Positions 38,701-48,200 are shown, counted from the stretch's first letter. The stretch: 64,000 nucleotides of DNA from Liolophura sinensis (GCF_032854445.1 NC_088295.1:37993385-38057384); one strand, 5' to 3'. Numbers and translations: made by a program. The notes: a model not told the origin generated them from the letters alone.

Positions 38701-41053
38701 ACGTGATTATTGGTAATTGCAATTTTATTTTCGGAAAATAAAAATGCTTTTGAGTGGGCATTGATGATTTCATTCACATCATTGGTTTTCTGTTGCCTTA
38801 GAACTTGATTTTTTTTCTGAATGTAGTTATCTCCCTTCAAATACAAAGCAGTCAAGTTAATACATGTATATTGTGTTTTTGGACAGAAAGCTTTGAAAGT
38901 CTAGAACTCGGAATTTGTAAATACCATGTTTATTTCAGATTGTCACATTCCGCAATGGACAAGCACAGCCTGTAGCCTTTGAGGATATATTTGAGGGAGT
39001 ATACTACCCTGCTGTCTCTTTGTATAAAAATGCTTCGGTAAGAGTACACATTTTTACTGCATAAAATGCTTCAGTAAGAGTACACATTTTTACTTCATAA
39101 AAAGCTTCAGTAAGCATACATGTTTTTACTATATAAAAATGCTTCAGTAAGTGTAGTGTATATGTTTTTACTGTATAAAAATGCTTCAGTAAGTGTAGTG
39201 TATATGTTTTTACTGTGTAAAAATGCTTCAGTAAGTGTGGTGTACATGTTTTTACTGTGTAAAAATGCTTCAGTAAGTGTAGTGTGTATGTTTTTACTGT
39301 ATAAAAATGCTTCAGTAAGTGTAGTGTATATGTTTTTACTGTATAAAAATGCTTCAGTAAGTGTGGTGTACATGTTTTTAGTATACAAAACTGCTTTAGT
39401 AAGCCTATATGTTTTTACTTTCCATGTTTTGTGATATTTTGGTACAAGAAAGTAAATTTGCTGCAGAGTGGTCTTTGACTCATAAATAGAGCAATAATTT
39501 GGCGTTGTGTGCTTTAAATATTCAACCTTTTCCACCTCTAAAGCACTTTTTCCAGTGGATTGTATGCATACATTTATTATGAAAATGATACCAATAATGA
39601 TTTGTCATTGTCCATTGTCACTGATGCAGGCTTCAAAAAAACTGTGCAGATTATTTCTGTATGCTCTGTAGTTCTCTGAGAATATTTCAAGATATTATCC
39701 CCTCTGATGGTTGAAAAGGTTAAAAAATTAGGGTAATCTGGTTAAAACCAGGACATTCGTCAAGTCATGTAAAGGGAGATGATTTTCATGAGTTTATTTA
39801 AGAATATCCTGATTTACCTTTTAACATTGAAATATCCGTGACAGTATTTTAACAGAAGGCCTATTAAAGCAGTATATATTTGAGAAGGTGTAAATCATTG
39901 CCTTCCTTTTAATCATGTGGAGAACCATGTTTGATCAGTCACGTCAGAAAAATGCATGGATCCCATGCAGAAACTTATGGTTGGGTGGTGTGGGAAATGT
40001 GACTGAATGTATATGTGGAGATGCATACATAAGATTACTAAATGTATTAAAAACATTTTGAACATGTTGGCAAACTTGTCTGTTTTCAGGTGACCATAAA
40101 TTTTGGACCAGTGTTTAAGCACCCTCCTGAAATGCCTAAAGATTTGCAGAGTTACAAGCCAGTAAGTATGGCTTAAGAGAAGTCATTTTGGCGTACATGG
40201 TTGTCTATTATCAGGATTTGATATATTCGCACAAGTTTTGTATTTTTTTCTATATTTTTGTGAATAACAAGGAAAAATGCAGTTTAGGCTTACAAGTAGA
40301 CAATCTGGGAAAACCCAAGTATGACAACACTTAAACACTTTCGATCTGTTGTGCCTTGTAGTAAATTACTTAAATTTGCATAGCCAGTGCTGTGCATTCC
40401 ACTGTTTTATTCGATCTGGGGAAATGTCCTTGATTTTTAAAGGTGTCTTTTCCAGATTAAGAAATCACTTCAAAATTTGCATTGTTTTAAAGTGTCTTTA
40501 AATCTTTTAAAGGATACTGCAAATAAACTTTATGTGGAAAAGTTTAAATATTTTCCCCACATTGTTTTTTTCCTGCAAATGTTCAGAGATATTTGTTATA
40601 GACATTAACAGTGATGGGATTTTTTAAAGCATTGTTTTTTGGATATATAAATGAAGAAATCTTTTTTGAACTCAACATACAATTCAGCAAAAATCTTCCT
40701 GTACGTCTTGAAAGAATACTCTTGAAAGCCATCGGAAAAGATGCTTTGGCAAACTGAGGCGTCTGTGTTTGCTATCCTGATTGACAAATTGATTTTTTAA
40801 GTGAATCTTAATTAGGTAACTAAATTGTGAACTAATTTAGCTTCAAGGAATCTATGTCCACTTTATTTTCAAATAAATGTGTATGTAGTGTATAAATATG
40901 GGAAAATGTTGAACTATTTACCTTTGTTTATACCTGAATTTGTGTGTGTGTGTGTTGTAGATGTCTGAAGCTGCATCCCAGGCCATCATTGAGCACTGCT
41001 TGTCTGATGTGATCTACCATGTGGAGAATGAGGGGAAACAGCCAGAATTTTGA
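1466..41053 (+). CDS. ASH2L: ASH2-like histone methyltransferase complex subunit, C-terminal part (SPRY domain), 5' end outside window
   Basis: Core subunit of the SET1/MLL (COMPASS) H3K4 methyltransferase complex in the nucleus; with RBBP5 it activates the catalytic subunit and it anchors DPY30. Exons by GT-AG and phase: 1466-1683, 2010-2087, 2638-2727, 3334-3530, 38191-38283, 38939-39037, 40090-40161, 40961-41053 (stop TGA 41051-41053). They join without a break to 312 residues. Recognised ASH2L landmarks are [87 protein letters not shown] and VTINFGP. The last exon carries the helix [15 protein letters not shown], matching the DPY30-binding (SDI) helix. The first exon starts inside a codon, so the PHD/winged-helix exons must lie upstream of the window. 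Compared with the vertebrate protein the C-terminus ends shortly after the helix. The intron 3531-38190 holds another gene on the opposite strand. Confidence 0.95.
2739..2765. repeat. Poly-T tract just past an ASH2 5' splice site
   Basis: About 27 consecutive T beginning 12 bases after the donor of the exon ending 2727. Length in the assembly may be unreliable. Confidence 0.9.
2985..3135 (+). mobile_element. tRNA-SINE family A, diverged 3' part
   Basis: Retains GGCCTGCCAGCAACTTGCAG, CCCATAATGCTGG, TATTCTTGGGTATGGCATAA and a CAAATAAATAAAT tail. The tRNA head is missing. Confidence 0.75.
4198..4727 (+). mobile_element. Tc1/mariner-type element, internally deleted, with about 73-bp terminal inverted repeats and a dead transposase fragment
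   Basis: The left end 4198-4270 (CACACTGTAGCAGGGATTAC...) and right end 4655-4727 are clear inverted repeats of each other. Between them, plus-strand frame 4270-4612 reads as the C-terminal third of a Tc1-family transposase: [12 protein letters not shown] (catalytic Asp region), then [14 protein letters not shown] (the second Asp of the DDE/D triad) and a typical end [18 protein letters not shown]. An in-frame TAG sits where the family usually has Trp before the SPDLNP block, and the N-terminal DNA-binding part is absent, so it is a non-autonomous fossil. No clean TA duplication is visible. Confidence 0.85.
4270..4612 (+). pseudogene. Tc1-family transposase remnant (C-terminal third)
   Basis: See the enclosing element. 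It is broken by one in-frame TAG at about 4399 and lacks the paired-like N-terminal domain and first catalytic Asp. Confidence 0.8.
5150..5272 (+). mobile_element. tRNA-SINE family A, 3' part
   Basis: Tail half only: TTTCTCCCGGGCTCTCC, GTGAAATATTCTTGAGTAC and an AAATAAATAAG end. It lies in the ASH2 intron just past the nested gene's more distal candidate poly(A) site. Confidence 0.75.
6077..6082 (-). terminator. Candidate poly(A) signal of the nested gene
   Basis: AATAAA on the minus strand about 870 bases past the stop at 6951. A second AATAAA lies at 5328-5333, so the 3' UTR could be about 0.9 or 1.6 kb. Confidence 0.35.
6951..18201 (-). CDS. Unassigned single-pass type I membrane protein with long cytoplasmic tail, nested in the ASH2 intron
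   Basis: Ten coding exons in order: 18201-17309, 14517-14322, 13044-12893, 11422-11320, 11092-10994, 9346-9010, 8480-8417, 8261-7762, 7358-7333, 7004-6951. All are bounded by GT-AG and the phases close to an 807-residue frame (stop TGA 6951-6953). The ATG at 18201 was chosen because it gives a signal peptide ([19 protein letters not shown]). A non-coding stretch back to an acceptor at 18239-18240 implies a separate 5' UTR exon. Residues to about 227 are extracellular, Ser/Thr/Asn-rich, with NIS and NSS sequons and no recognised fold. A transmembrane helix lies at about 228-250, followed by CCCRKK. The roughly 555-residue tail is basic, Ser/Pro-rich and probably disordered. It has an NPCY (NPxY) motif at 600-603, a 16-residue SP repeat encoded in the 8261-7762 exon, and the C-terminus QTHL, a class I PDZ ligand pattern. 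An adaptor-binding or adhesion/receptor role is inference only. I do not recognise the family. Confidence 0.8.
7333..7358 (-). other. 26-nt microexon of the nested membrane-protein gene
   Basis: Acceptor TGTTGCAG precedes it and donor GTAAGA follows. It takes phase 1 in and gives phase 0 out, exactly what is needed to link the SP-repeat exon (ending 7762) to the last exon (starting 7004). It encodes SEKRQSWKE with the first codon split. If it is skipped, the tail changes to TFSQ and a stop, losing the PDZ-type C-terminus. If the 7762 donor is not used, the tail would be SKFAK and a stop. Confidence 0.65.
7800..8060 (-). repeat. 48-nt coding tandem repeat (SRVSPE..QSGVSS unit)
   Basis: About four full and some partial copies of a 48-base (16-codon) unit within the nested gene's largest tail exon. 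The encoded unit is close to [16 protein letters not shown]. Each copy has a proline-directed Ser-Pro site and Arg-Ser pairs. Because the period is a multiple of three, copy number can vary without frameshift. Confidence 0.8.
8673..8935 (-). mobile_element. tRNA-SINE family A, near full length but diverged
   Basis: Runs from the TTTATTTATTT tail to a degenerate tRNA head (ACTAACCACTAGACCACGG). It sits in the nested gene's intron 8481-9009. Confidence 0.8.
9497..9765 (-). mobile_element. tRNA-SINE family A, near full length
   Basis: The tail side (TTTTATTTAGTCATTTGACC, then the TACTCAAGAATATTTCACTT core) through GGGTCATTGCGCTGCTCC. It lies in the nested gene's intron between exons 11092-10994 and 9346-9010. 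Confidence 0.85.
10803..10862 (+). mobile_element. SINE family B, tail fragment
   Basis: TGACTGAAAAATTGTGAAGG and GACATTAAACCCCAAGC match the 3' end of the 30.0-kb copy. It lies in the intron of the nested gene. Confidence 0.65.
11606..11805. mobile_element. MITE family M (CTTCAACCTTTTCGC inverted repeats), copy 1
   Basis: TIRs TTAACCTTTTCACAC and GAAAAGGTTAAAGAATTACA. The interior block ACACAGAATAATGCCTTTAG and TGCTTGAATAAACATC are shared with the other copies. Confidence 0.8.
13440..13670 (+). repeat. Dispersed repeat shared with 50366-50570
   Basis: Both stretches share AAGTTTGGTA, GGCCTTAAAATGGTAC / GGCCTCAAAATGACAC, TGAATCAATCA, and AATGCTAAACCTTAGGTGAA / AATGCTATGCTTTAGGTGAA in the same order. 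Type is not recognised. Confidence 0.6.
13842..14030 (+). mobile_element. tRNA-SINE family A, internally deleted
   Basis: Box-B-like GTGAGTTCAAATCC and the tail TACGGCGTAAAACAGCAATC are present, with part of the central GGTCTGCCAGCAACC block missing. Confidence 0.8.
14786..14962 (-). mobile_element. tRNA-SINE family A, truncated
   Basis: Tail and core are present (TTTGATTGGTGTTTTACGCC to GAGAGGAAGCCAGCATGA); the tRNA head is missing. It lies in the nested gene's first coding intron. Confidence 0.85.
16783..16830 (+). mobile_element. tRNA-SINE family A, tail fragment
   Basis: GAGTACAGCGTAAAACACCA followed by the ATAAATAAATA tail only. Confidence 0.7.
19829..20037. mobile_element. MITE family M, copy 2
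   Basis: TIRs TCCTCAACCTTTTCGCATTC and GTGAAAAGGTTGAAGAATTG. The interior matches copy 1 over ACACAGAATAATGCCTTCAG. Confidence 0.85.
20142..20374. mobile_element. TTAA-type MITE (family P), short copy
   Basis: Begins TTAAAGTGAACCTAAAGTC and ends ATTATGTTCACTTATA, giving inverted ends AGTGAACATAA. The interior GGACACAGTTATGACAG and AAAAATTCTATAAAGTTTTG recurs in the copy at 57.9 kb. Confidence 0.65.
21076..21216 (+). mobile_element. tRNA-SINE family A, 3' half
   Basis: GGGTTTCCCCTGGGCTCTGC through TATTCTTGAGTATGGCGTAA to the AGATAAATAAAC tail. Confidence 0.8.
24472..24496. repeat. (TA)n microsatellite
   Basis: An uninterrupted TA run of about 12 units within the ASH2 giant intron. Confidence 0.95.
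27385..27616 (+). mobile_element. tRNA-SINE family A, near full length with a small deletion
   Basis: Head GAAGTGGTTAGCATGCCAGG, GACCCAGGAGCCTCTCACC, and the usual tail. About 30 bases between the TCCTCCCA block and CTTGAGTATGG are lost. Confidence 0.85.
27752..27977. mobile_element. MITE family M, copy 3
   Basis: TIRs CATAATTCTTCAACCTTTTT and AAAAGGTTGAAGAATTACAG, about 20 bases each. The interior has GGGCTTCACAAAAAGTATAA. Confidence 0.85.
30036..30238 (+). mobile_element. SINE family B (tail GTTGAGTACGACGTTAAACC)
   Basis: A second SINE type: GGCTCGAGCGGAGTGGCTTA head, ACATACACCTTAATGACTCC core, tail ACTGAAAAATTGTTGAGTAC then ACGTTAAACCCCAAGC and (CACT)n. The tail resembles SINEs I know from bivalves; the exact family name is not claimed. 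Confidence 0.75.
30793..31001. mobile_element. MITE family M, copy 4
   Basis: TIRs CTAATTCTTCAGCCTTTTCG and CAAAAGTTTGAAGAATTGCA, with the same interior. Confidence 0.8.
31267..31799. repeat. Minisatellite, 53-bp unit, 10 copies
   Basis: Units start at 31267, 31324, 31377, 31430, 31483, 31536, 31589, 31642, 31695 and 31748. The unit contains GTACATGTATGTAAGCTGTC and ACCTGTATAGTAAACTATTA. The first and last units carry a 4-base insertion (TAAC), and units vary between TGAAG and TGATG at their start. Confidence 0.95.
33155..33420 (-). mobile_element. tRNA-SINE family A interrupted by about 150 bp of unrelated sequence
   Basis: Tail TTTATTTGATTGGTGTTGTA and core up to about 33220. Then comes unrelated sequence, and the element resumes at about 33355 with CCATCATTATGGTGGGAGG and GGGCAGAGCCCAGGGG. 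Either an insertion or a composite element. Confidence 0.7.
33438..33510. mobile_element. Fragment of another SINE-like dispersed repeat (family C)
   Basis: ATGGCTTAACACCACATCGG followed by CAATATTTCAGCCATATCGT resembles the widespread mollusc SINE core with AGCAATATTCCAGC...ATGGCG. Assignment is from memory of the pattern only. Confidence 0.45.
39021..39410 (+). repeat. Tandem array derived from an ASH2 exon end and its 5' splice site
   Basis: The motif TATAAAAATGCTTCRGTAAG occurs first at the authentic exon/intron junction (donor after 39037). Its GCTT then recurs at 39068, 39104, 39141, 39183, 39225, 39267, 39309, 39351 and 39393. The period is 36-37 at first and exactly 42 from 39141 on. 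See findings. Confidence 0.95.
39522..39736. mobile_element. MITE family M, copy 5 (diverged)
   Basis: TIRs AAATATTCAACCTTTTCCAC and GGTTGAAAAGGTTAAAAAAT. The interior is poorly conserved. It lies in the ASH2 intron before the 40090 exon. Confidence 0.55.
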
Positions 41054-41412
41054 TGTCCTGCACAGTCCAGAAGATGGAGCAGTCAGAGTAGCCCTTACCC
41101 CTAATTACCCCATTAGTTGGGTCCAGTGGAAACAGTATTCATGCTTCCACTGCAACTACATGTACAAGTTTCTCTGGTGGATTAAATAATGCTTTTTGGA
41201 CTCCATTGTGATGGATACGGGACAGTGTTTTGTGGGATATTCGTACTTTGAGATGTCAGTCAAATATGGTTAAACAGTTAGAATGGTACTGGAGCAATCG
41301 CAGTGTTGTCTGTCGCCTCTCCACTCATTACTGTGAACTTAGAAATTGGTCTCTCAAAATATAAAGACGTGGATGATGTGATATTGTGTGTCTTGAGCAG
41401 AAAGTAAGAAAT

Positions 41413-41418
41413 AATAAA
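41413..41418 (+). terminator. ASH2L: Candidate poly(A) signal of the ASH2-like gene
   Basis: AATAAA 360 bases after the ASH2 stop codon, implying a short 3' UTR (41054 to about 41435). Later A-rich runs could give longer forms. Confidence 0.5.
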
Positions 41419-42544
41419 CATGAGAATTAAAATTGATTACGTTTCGTTGAAACTGAACAGTTGTGTCAGTTGTTAAGCAGGTGAGGTACATACATATATG
41501 TATGGATATGAGAAACTATCAGGCTTTATACGGTGCACTACTTTCTTATACTCTTACAGTGTGTCTGAACTGTTTGTAACATTAAGATGAGTTGAAAGGG
41601 CTCATCTTCATAAATCTTGGAACAATATCGTTTTTGAAAGACAGTAGGAGAAACTGGATGTATGTTTTGTTCAAATTGGCCGTAGCTTTCTTCCATCTTG
41701 TCATGGAAATTGACTGTACCTAGTATGACTGCTATGACCAGGTGATGCAATATCTCATTTACTGTTACCAGTAACATTCTACCATTTGATGTGGTATACA
41801 ATCATCATGTGTCTGTACTATTGTTTTACTAGCATATACGTGTAGTTGTCACATCATAATTCAATTTATTTCAATATATCATGATATTTAAAATTCAGTT
41901 CCAAGGATATCTCGTCATTCGGGAGGATATTCATGTGGATTTAGAGCTTTATATACAAATGCAAAATGCTTTTGTATCATATATTTTATATTTTTACAAA
42001 GTAATAATATATATGTACACAGGTACATATATTGCCACAAAAAAAGGGCAAAACTCTCCTTGTCACTTCACATTGTAAACACAATGCAAGTACAACTGCT
42101 TTGCACATGTTAAATGAGCATCTTCCTCGTTAACTGTTATCAGACTTCATGTTAATATGTGTTAAATATCTAACGTTGTTGTAATGTGTTGTCCGACATT
42201 GGGTTATGTGTTATCTGACATTTTGAGTTTGTATTAAATAATCAGTCTGCGTGAAGCACTGCAGTGGAAAGCTGTGCAAACTTCATTTTGGAATTAATGT
42301 ACTCGTGATGTAAAAAAAAAAAAAAAATGTGTGTGCAGTGAAAACCAGTATATATACTATGTGTGTAAAGAACAATGTTGTGTTAACACATACATGTAGT
42401 AATGTGTTCTTGTAGTTTATTATGCCAAGTGTGAAATTAAATCGAAAGAAATGTTAAGCTCAGCTTGTCAGTGCTGTTTACTAAAAAAAATTTATTCACA
42501 TTTTTTAGGTTTTTCTTGCAGGAAACTAATTACATGTATACAGA

Positions 42545-42710
42545 ATTTTATTTGTTTGTTTGATTGGTGTTTTACACTGCACACAAGAATATTTCACTTA
42601 TATGATGGCGGCCAGCATTATGGTGGGAGGAAACCCATGACCATCCACAAGTTTCTGGCAGACCTTCCCACATACAGCTGGAGAGGAAGCCAGCATGAGC
42701 TGGTGTATAC
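42545..42710 (-). mobile_element. tRNA-SINE family A, truncated
   Basis: GATTGGTGTTTTACACTGCA tail side through GAGAGGAAGCCAGCATGAGC; the head is missing and a short central deletion removes the CGGGCAGAGCC block. Confidence 0.85.
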
Positions 42711-43116
42711 AGAATTATAACCAGAAGAATCTGTTTAGGTTTGATTGATCTTGTATGTCATTCTAAAGATTGTTTCACTTATGAAACACTAGTCCTGCCC
42801 ATGGGTGATGCATTCTTAGTATAAATCAATAACAGTATCTGAAGAAATACCTACTCTAAGTCTTTCCTCCAGACCTAATGAGATTTGCATGTTCATATTT
42901 TGAATGGTGAATTAAGCACTTTCAAGACTTGGTGTCGTAAAACAACAGTTGTGTTTAATTCCATATGATGACTTTTTCATACAAAGGTCAGACAGGTTGG
43001 GTCTGTCTTTCTTCAGATTTAAGTAGTGACAGGCCAGTGCTGAGAACACGTACTAAACTCGACCATAATTATAAACAAAGGTGGTGGGTGGTATAATACT
43101 TCCCTATGATCGAAGT

Positions 43117-43385
43117 GGGGCCTCCGTGGCTCAGTCGGTTAGTGCACTAGCGCAGCGGAATGACCCAGGAGCCTTTCACCAATGCTGTCGCTGTGAGTTT
43201 AAGTCTAGCTCATGCTGGCTTCCTCTCCGGCCGTAAATGGGAAGGTCTGCCAGCAACCTGCGGATGGTCGTGGATTTCCCCAGGAATGTGCCCGGTTTCC
43301 ACCCACCATAATGCTGGTCGCTGTCGTATAAGTGAAATATTCTTGAGTGCGGCGTAAAAACCAAATAAATAAATAAATAAATAAA
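43117..43385 (+). mobile_element. tRNA-SINE family A, full length with target-site duplication
   Basis: The complete element runs from GGGGCCTCCGTGGCTCAGTC (box-A-like TGGCTCAGTCGGTTAG) through a box-B-like GTGAGTTTAAGTC to an (ATAA)n tail. CCTATGATC occurs at 43103-43111 and again at 43386-43394, a probable target-site duplication. Confidence 0.92.
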
Positions 43386-45288
43386 CCTATGATCTAAACT
43401 CGTGCATGCTTCAGTTTACATACTATGGGATGGTCATTTTCATATTTACTCTCGTTCAGGTACTAAGGTCAAGAATGGATTTTCATGTACACTGTATGCC
43501 TTTGTGATTGCCACATTTCTCCATTCAAAGTGATGCTGATGTGCACCACAAATGGCCCATAAAACAATCTATATGAAGTCAAACAAAGCAATATGACATC
43601 CTGTCATTTCTTTTAATTTTTTTTTTTTAGTAATTTTTTCTGTGGAAATGGAGGGGATGGACCTAGGGATTCTAGTTAGATTTATTTAATTGATTATTGT
43701 TTGAAGGGTATACGAAAGCAATGCTCTCTCAGTTGAATTTGGACTTCCTGGGTTAAAACCTACATTCTTCATTACACTTGAATAAATGTGCCATACCCAA
43801 TAACATTCAGCTTCGCCTAGGCATAATGTAAGACTCCTGTCAACCAATCAGTGACGATTCTGTGTCCCTTTAACACCACACTTAAGGAGTTTTTCAGGTA
43901 CATGTATACTGAATAAATGACCAACCCTTTGGTAAGTCACAGGCACATTTTGATATATCCACAAAACTTCATGTTAGACCACACAAGAAGGCTGACCACT
44001 TAATTTGGGAGTAGCCTTCCCTGAGGCCAAGTACCAGTACCCTATGAATTTTTTTTGTGTTGAAAAGTTTTGTACAAACACTCACTGGAAGGCTTATACA
44101 TATACACTCATTTATGTAATTTAAAAAACTTCAAAAACAGAGAAGAAAGAATATTTGATGTTGACAAGCATATAGTTTTATTAAATATACATGTACATAA
44201 ATATAGATATTAAAAGAAATCCTTAAGCTGATGAAGGGGGAGATAATTTAATACATGCCTTTCCACTGGACTTCCATTCGCACAACAAATGTTTTTTTTT
44301 TTTTATCTAACAGGGTCCCAAACCATAAAAGTTATAAGGCATAGGATATGATTAGGACAGTAAAATGTGACATTCATGAAGGATTATTGATGAAATGGTT
44401 ACTTTTATTTTTTAATTTTTTTATTTATACCCATTTTTACACAGAATAGTGAGGTGAGCTACCAGCTAGCAGAAAATGACCAAACTGTAGAATGCATTTA
44501 TACCAAGGTAAAACCCAGTGATGTCTAAAAAGCCAGCATGTATGATGAAAAGTGGTCACTAAAACTGGACTTGAGCCAGTCTATATGAAATCAATCGTGT
44601 AAAATTCAGCATGGTTGGTACACAAAAAAAAAAAACCCACCCAGGCCAATCAGTATGCAATTCCGGATAATCTCTTGAAGAAATCATTTATGAATCAACA
44701 ACCAGCCTCTCATTACAACTGTGAGAAGAGAAAAAATAGAAAGAACGGGAGCAATGTTATTTTGAGCTTTTTTTTCTTGGTGTTTCTTCATGACAGTGCA
44801 TAAAACAAGACTATGGAACTTATAGCTCTCAGACTACAAACGTCAATTACAGTATCAGGTATTATAAGATTCCATGAATTACCATTTGCACATTCCCCAT
44901 TTATTGGGAGCAATGTACGTCACCACTTAAAATCATTTTTTCAGCATTTAAAATCATGATATCATTAGCAGTTAAAATCATGATTTCATCAGCTGGCCAA
45001 CATCTACTCTTAATACTGCTTAGACAAACACATGACAGCAATATGACCCATATTAGAATGACCAGAAATGCACATCACCAGCACCTTAGCAAGTAAGAAT
45101 GAAAACTCAGCTCTCTTATTCATTTTATGTAAATTACACATGTGATGATTGATTGATTGAATGAGGTTGAACATTGCACATATTAAAATCAGACTGGAAA
45201 GTGCACATAAAGGGTAAAACTTCAGTCAAATGAACACACAACAGTGAAGAAATGAATCCATTCATGAGTCTTTCAATGACATCTACTA

Positions 45289-48200
45289 CTAGGAGTGTCC
45301 ATTCCTGTACATTTTCTTCAAGTCGTTAATCAGTCCCATGAGATGAGGATTTCCTCCCTGTTCTTCTATCAACTTAACGCACCTAAAACAGCAAGTGATC
45401 AATCATAGGATGAATACAGTCTTGATCAAAATGATTGATTTATTGACTTACTGATTGATGTTTATTGCCATGCTCTAAAATTGACATACATCAGGGTAGT
45501 CAAATTTATGGATGGGGAAAGCCACTAACCTTTGGCAAGTTACTGATAAACTATATTATTTGAAAAGTAATTATATTATTTTTTTCAACTGACAGTGATA
45601 TTTACACATATTTAATACCGCAGACTTAATGAAAAATGATACTGGATATACATTTAACAATATAAGCACATAATTATGTTACATGTACATTGAAATAATG
45701 ATATTGAGCAGATACCAACCTATTTCTGAAAGTGAGTTACACAATGACTAGAAAGGTGGAATTCATTCTGTTTCTCGAGAAGTGAAAATCAAATACTTAC
45801 AGTTCTTCATACTGTATTAACACACCCTTTGTATATTCAAAGGACCCAATATTTTCCAGGTAATCAACACAATACTTCTTCACGGCATTATCGGTGGTTC
45901 GTTGACGGAGTATACCTAAATAAAAGTCAAGGAGAAAAAAAAAACTGGCCTTTGGCTTTCAACCCCTATGCTGCTTACATCCCATTTCCATGACCTTATG
46001 CTTTGAAAGGTTAACTTGCTGTCTTCCGTCAAATGCCAAAAGGTATCTTGTGTTAGCTGAGAAGGAACCAGGGTACACCATAATTGTTGCAGTTCCAGTT
46101 CTTAATCAAGTAGCAATTGACAGTGACTTGACAGAGAATTTACCATCGAAACACTTGAATTCAAGGCTATATATATGGAAACAATATACAGAAGCATCAA
46201 AACTGGCTTAATGACTCTGGACTTCAAATTATCAGGCCATCAGTCATTCAGGGTTCAATAACCATTCAATTCCATTGTCAGATAGGGAAGTACAACACTT
46301 GTCTTAAATTGCAATATCTAGCAGGAACCATAAGCCAACGGATCATGCCGGCTAACTCTCCAGTCATAAATTGGAAGATCTGCCTGTATCCTGCGGATGG
46401 TTGTGTTTTTCCCCTGGCTCTGCCTGGTTTCCTCCCACAGTAGTGCTGGCCGACACAACACATGTGAAATACTCTTGAGTACAGTGGAAAACTCCATTGA
46501 AATAAATAAATCTTGAGCCAATGTCATTTCTATAAACAGATCAGTGAAAATCAAATTATTAAAATTCCATACATGACTCATCTGCCCAGGGTCAACGTGT
46601 CATGTAAAATCAGATCTTAACATCAATTTAAAGAGGCCTTTGATCAGAGACAGTGGGTGCAAGGATACTCATAACCTGGGAGTCCTCTGGTTTGGCACGG
46701 ATAGCATGGATGATGGGGAAGGAAAACTTTCCCTCAGTGAGATCTTCACAGTAACTCTTGTTAGCTTCATACTGAAAAGTAGATAAAAATACACACTGAC
46801 TGTTCTCAATTTTAAATAATTACCATGCATTTTTCATCATTACCAAATACGACAAAGTCATACATGTACTTCCAGATTATGCCTATGCAGTTTTATTCAG
46901 CATTAGATACGACATAAAATATCCAGACTTGATAACACAAACTGCAATTTAATCAACTGTTTATGAAAGTACTTGAATAACTAGGCTGACACCAATTTCA
47001 TCGTGTGTTTTACTGGTGAGCAGACACTAAAATAATTCAAAACTGGTAAAATTCACACTGGTAAAATAAAAGGGAAACCCAGTGTAATATTTTGTTCAAC
47101 TCAAAACATTTTCTGGTCGAGTAAACACGTCTTCAAGAGGAAAAACTGCTGGGACAGTCCACATTTCCCATACACTTGATAATTTATCATTTCTATTTTT
47201 GTATTCCCTCTGACAACATTGAAAAAAGCCAAACATAAGTCCATGTACATGAATTCAGTAAGCCCAATAATATTTTAAAAAAAAAAAGAAATTTTCACAT
47301 ATATCGACGTCTGAATATATCACAGCAAATGTCCACTGCTGCAGACAAATAAATGTTACCTCCTTGGAACTTAAGTTAGCATAGTCATCCCTGATCTGGA
47401 AAAATAGTCCTAAAGCATCAATCAGTGGCTTGAAGTTACTGTGGACAGAAACAGAAAGCTGGTCAGTATCTGTGTGTTATCACTAGGCTCTCGTCATCTT
47501 CACACACACAACACCACACCTGAACAGTCAACTTTCAAATCTTATGTATATTATGATGGCACTTCCTTGGAGCACAAGCCTCAATACACAGTTTTCATGT
47601 TTCAGTGATGTCATTTTGATGACAAAGTGACATACCAGAGCAAAATGATGTCCCTTTACAACAATGTAACACTACTCAGTGCTTACAGTTTAACATCTCA
47701 GTTTTCATATTTAAATCAAACTATTTATAGAATATACTACAGAATATCTCTACTTTTGCAATATTTGACATCCACACCCCCCAAAGAACATAATTTACAT
47801 GATTCATGTAATCCTGATTAATTAGTTTTCTATGTTTTATGCACCACTACCTGGAAAGTGGCCAAACTGTACCACAAGGTCACATACCACAAAGAAACCT
47901 CACTCTGTTCATGTAATGTAGTACATGTATCTTCAACTATATATACAGTTTGTGTATCCAAACTTACTTATGGTTATACCAATGATCAATTTTATACAGT
48001 GTATACTGGATTGTTGGAATGTTTATACATGTAATTGAGATAATGTAGTGTATAAAAAAGAGTAAGTCACATAAAGAGTGAAGTAGACATGATTGGCAAA
48101 CTTTGACATATAAGTACATGTCATTAGATATAAACAGGTGCAAGCCAGGTATATGCATTGTTACGTCTCCATTAAACTTGATTACTTCTTCTCCAACCGT

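Larger units (their letters stand above)
41436..45288. other. Intergenic region between convergent ASH2-like and GGPS1 genes
   Basis: It contains 3' UTR sequence of both genes and two SINE A copies. A GGPS1 poly(A) signal is not certain: minus-strand AATAAA is seen at 44420-44425, 44404-44409 and 44177-44182. A roughly 25-base tandem duplication (TTAAAATCATGAT) lies near 44950-44990. No coding exon recognised. Confidence 0.6.

Noticed and set aside
39107-39535. 142-codon minus-strand frame with [12 protein letters not shown] repeats, and the 104-codon plus frame opposite
   Set aside because: Both are by-products of the 42-base tandem array: a period divisible by three without stops stays open on both strands.
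43117-43200. tRNA gene suggested by TGGCTCAGTCGGTTAG
   Set aside because: It is the degenerate tRNA head of a SINE: no cloverleaf can be completed and the same sequence recurs with the SINE body.
43160-43364. Open frames of 60-70 codons within SINE copies (also at 9500, 27374, 46278, 48846)
   Set aside because: They recur with each SINE copy and reflect SINE sequence, not proteins.
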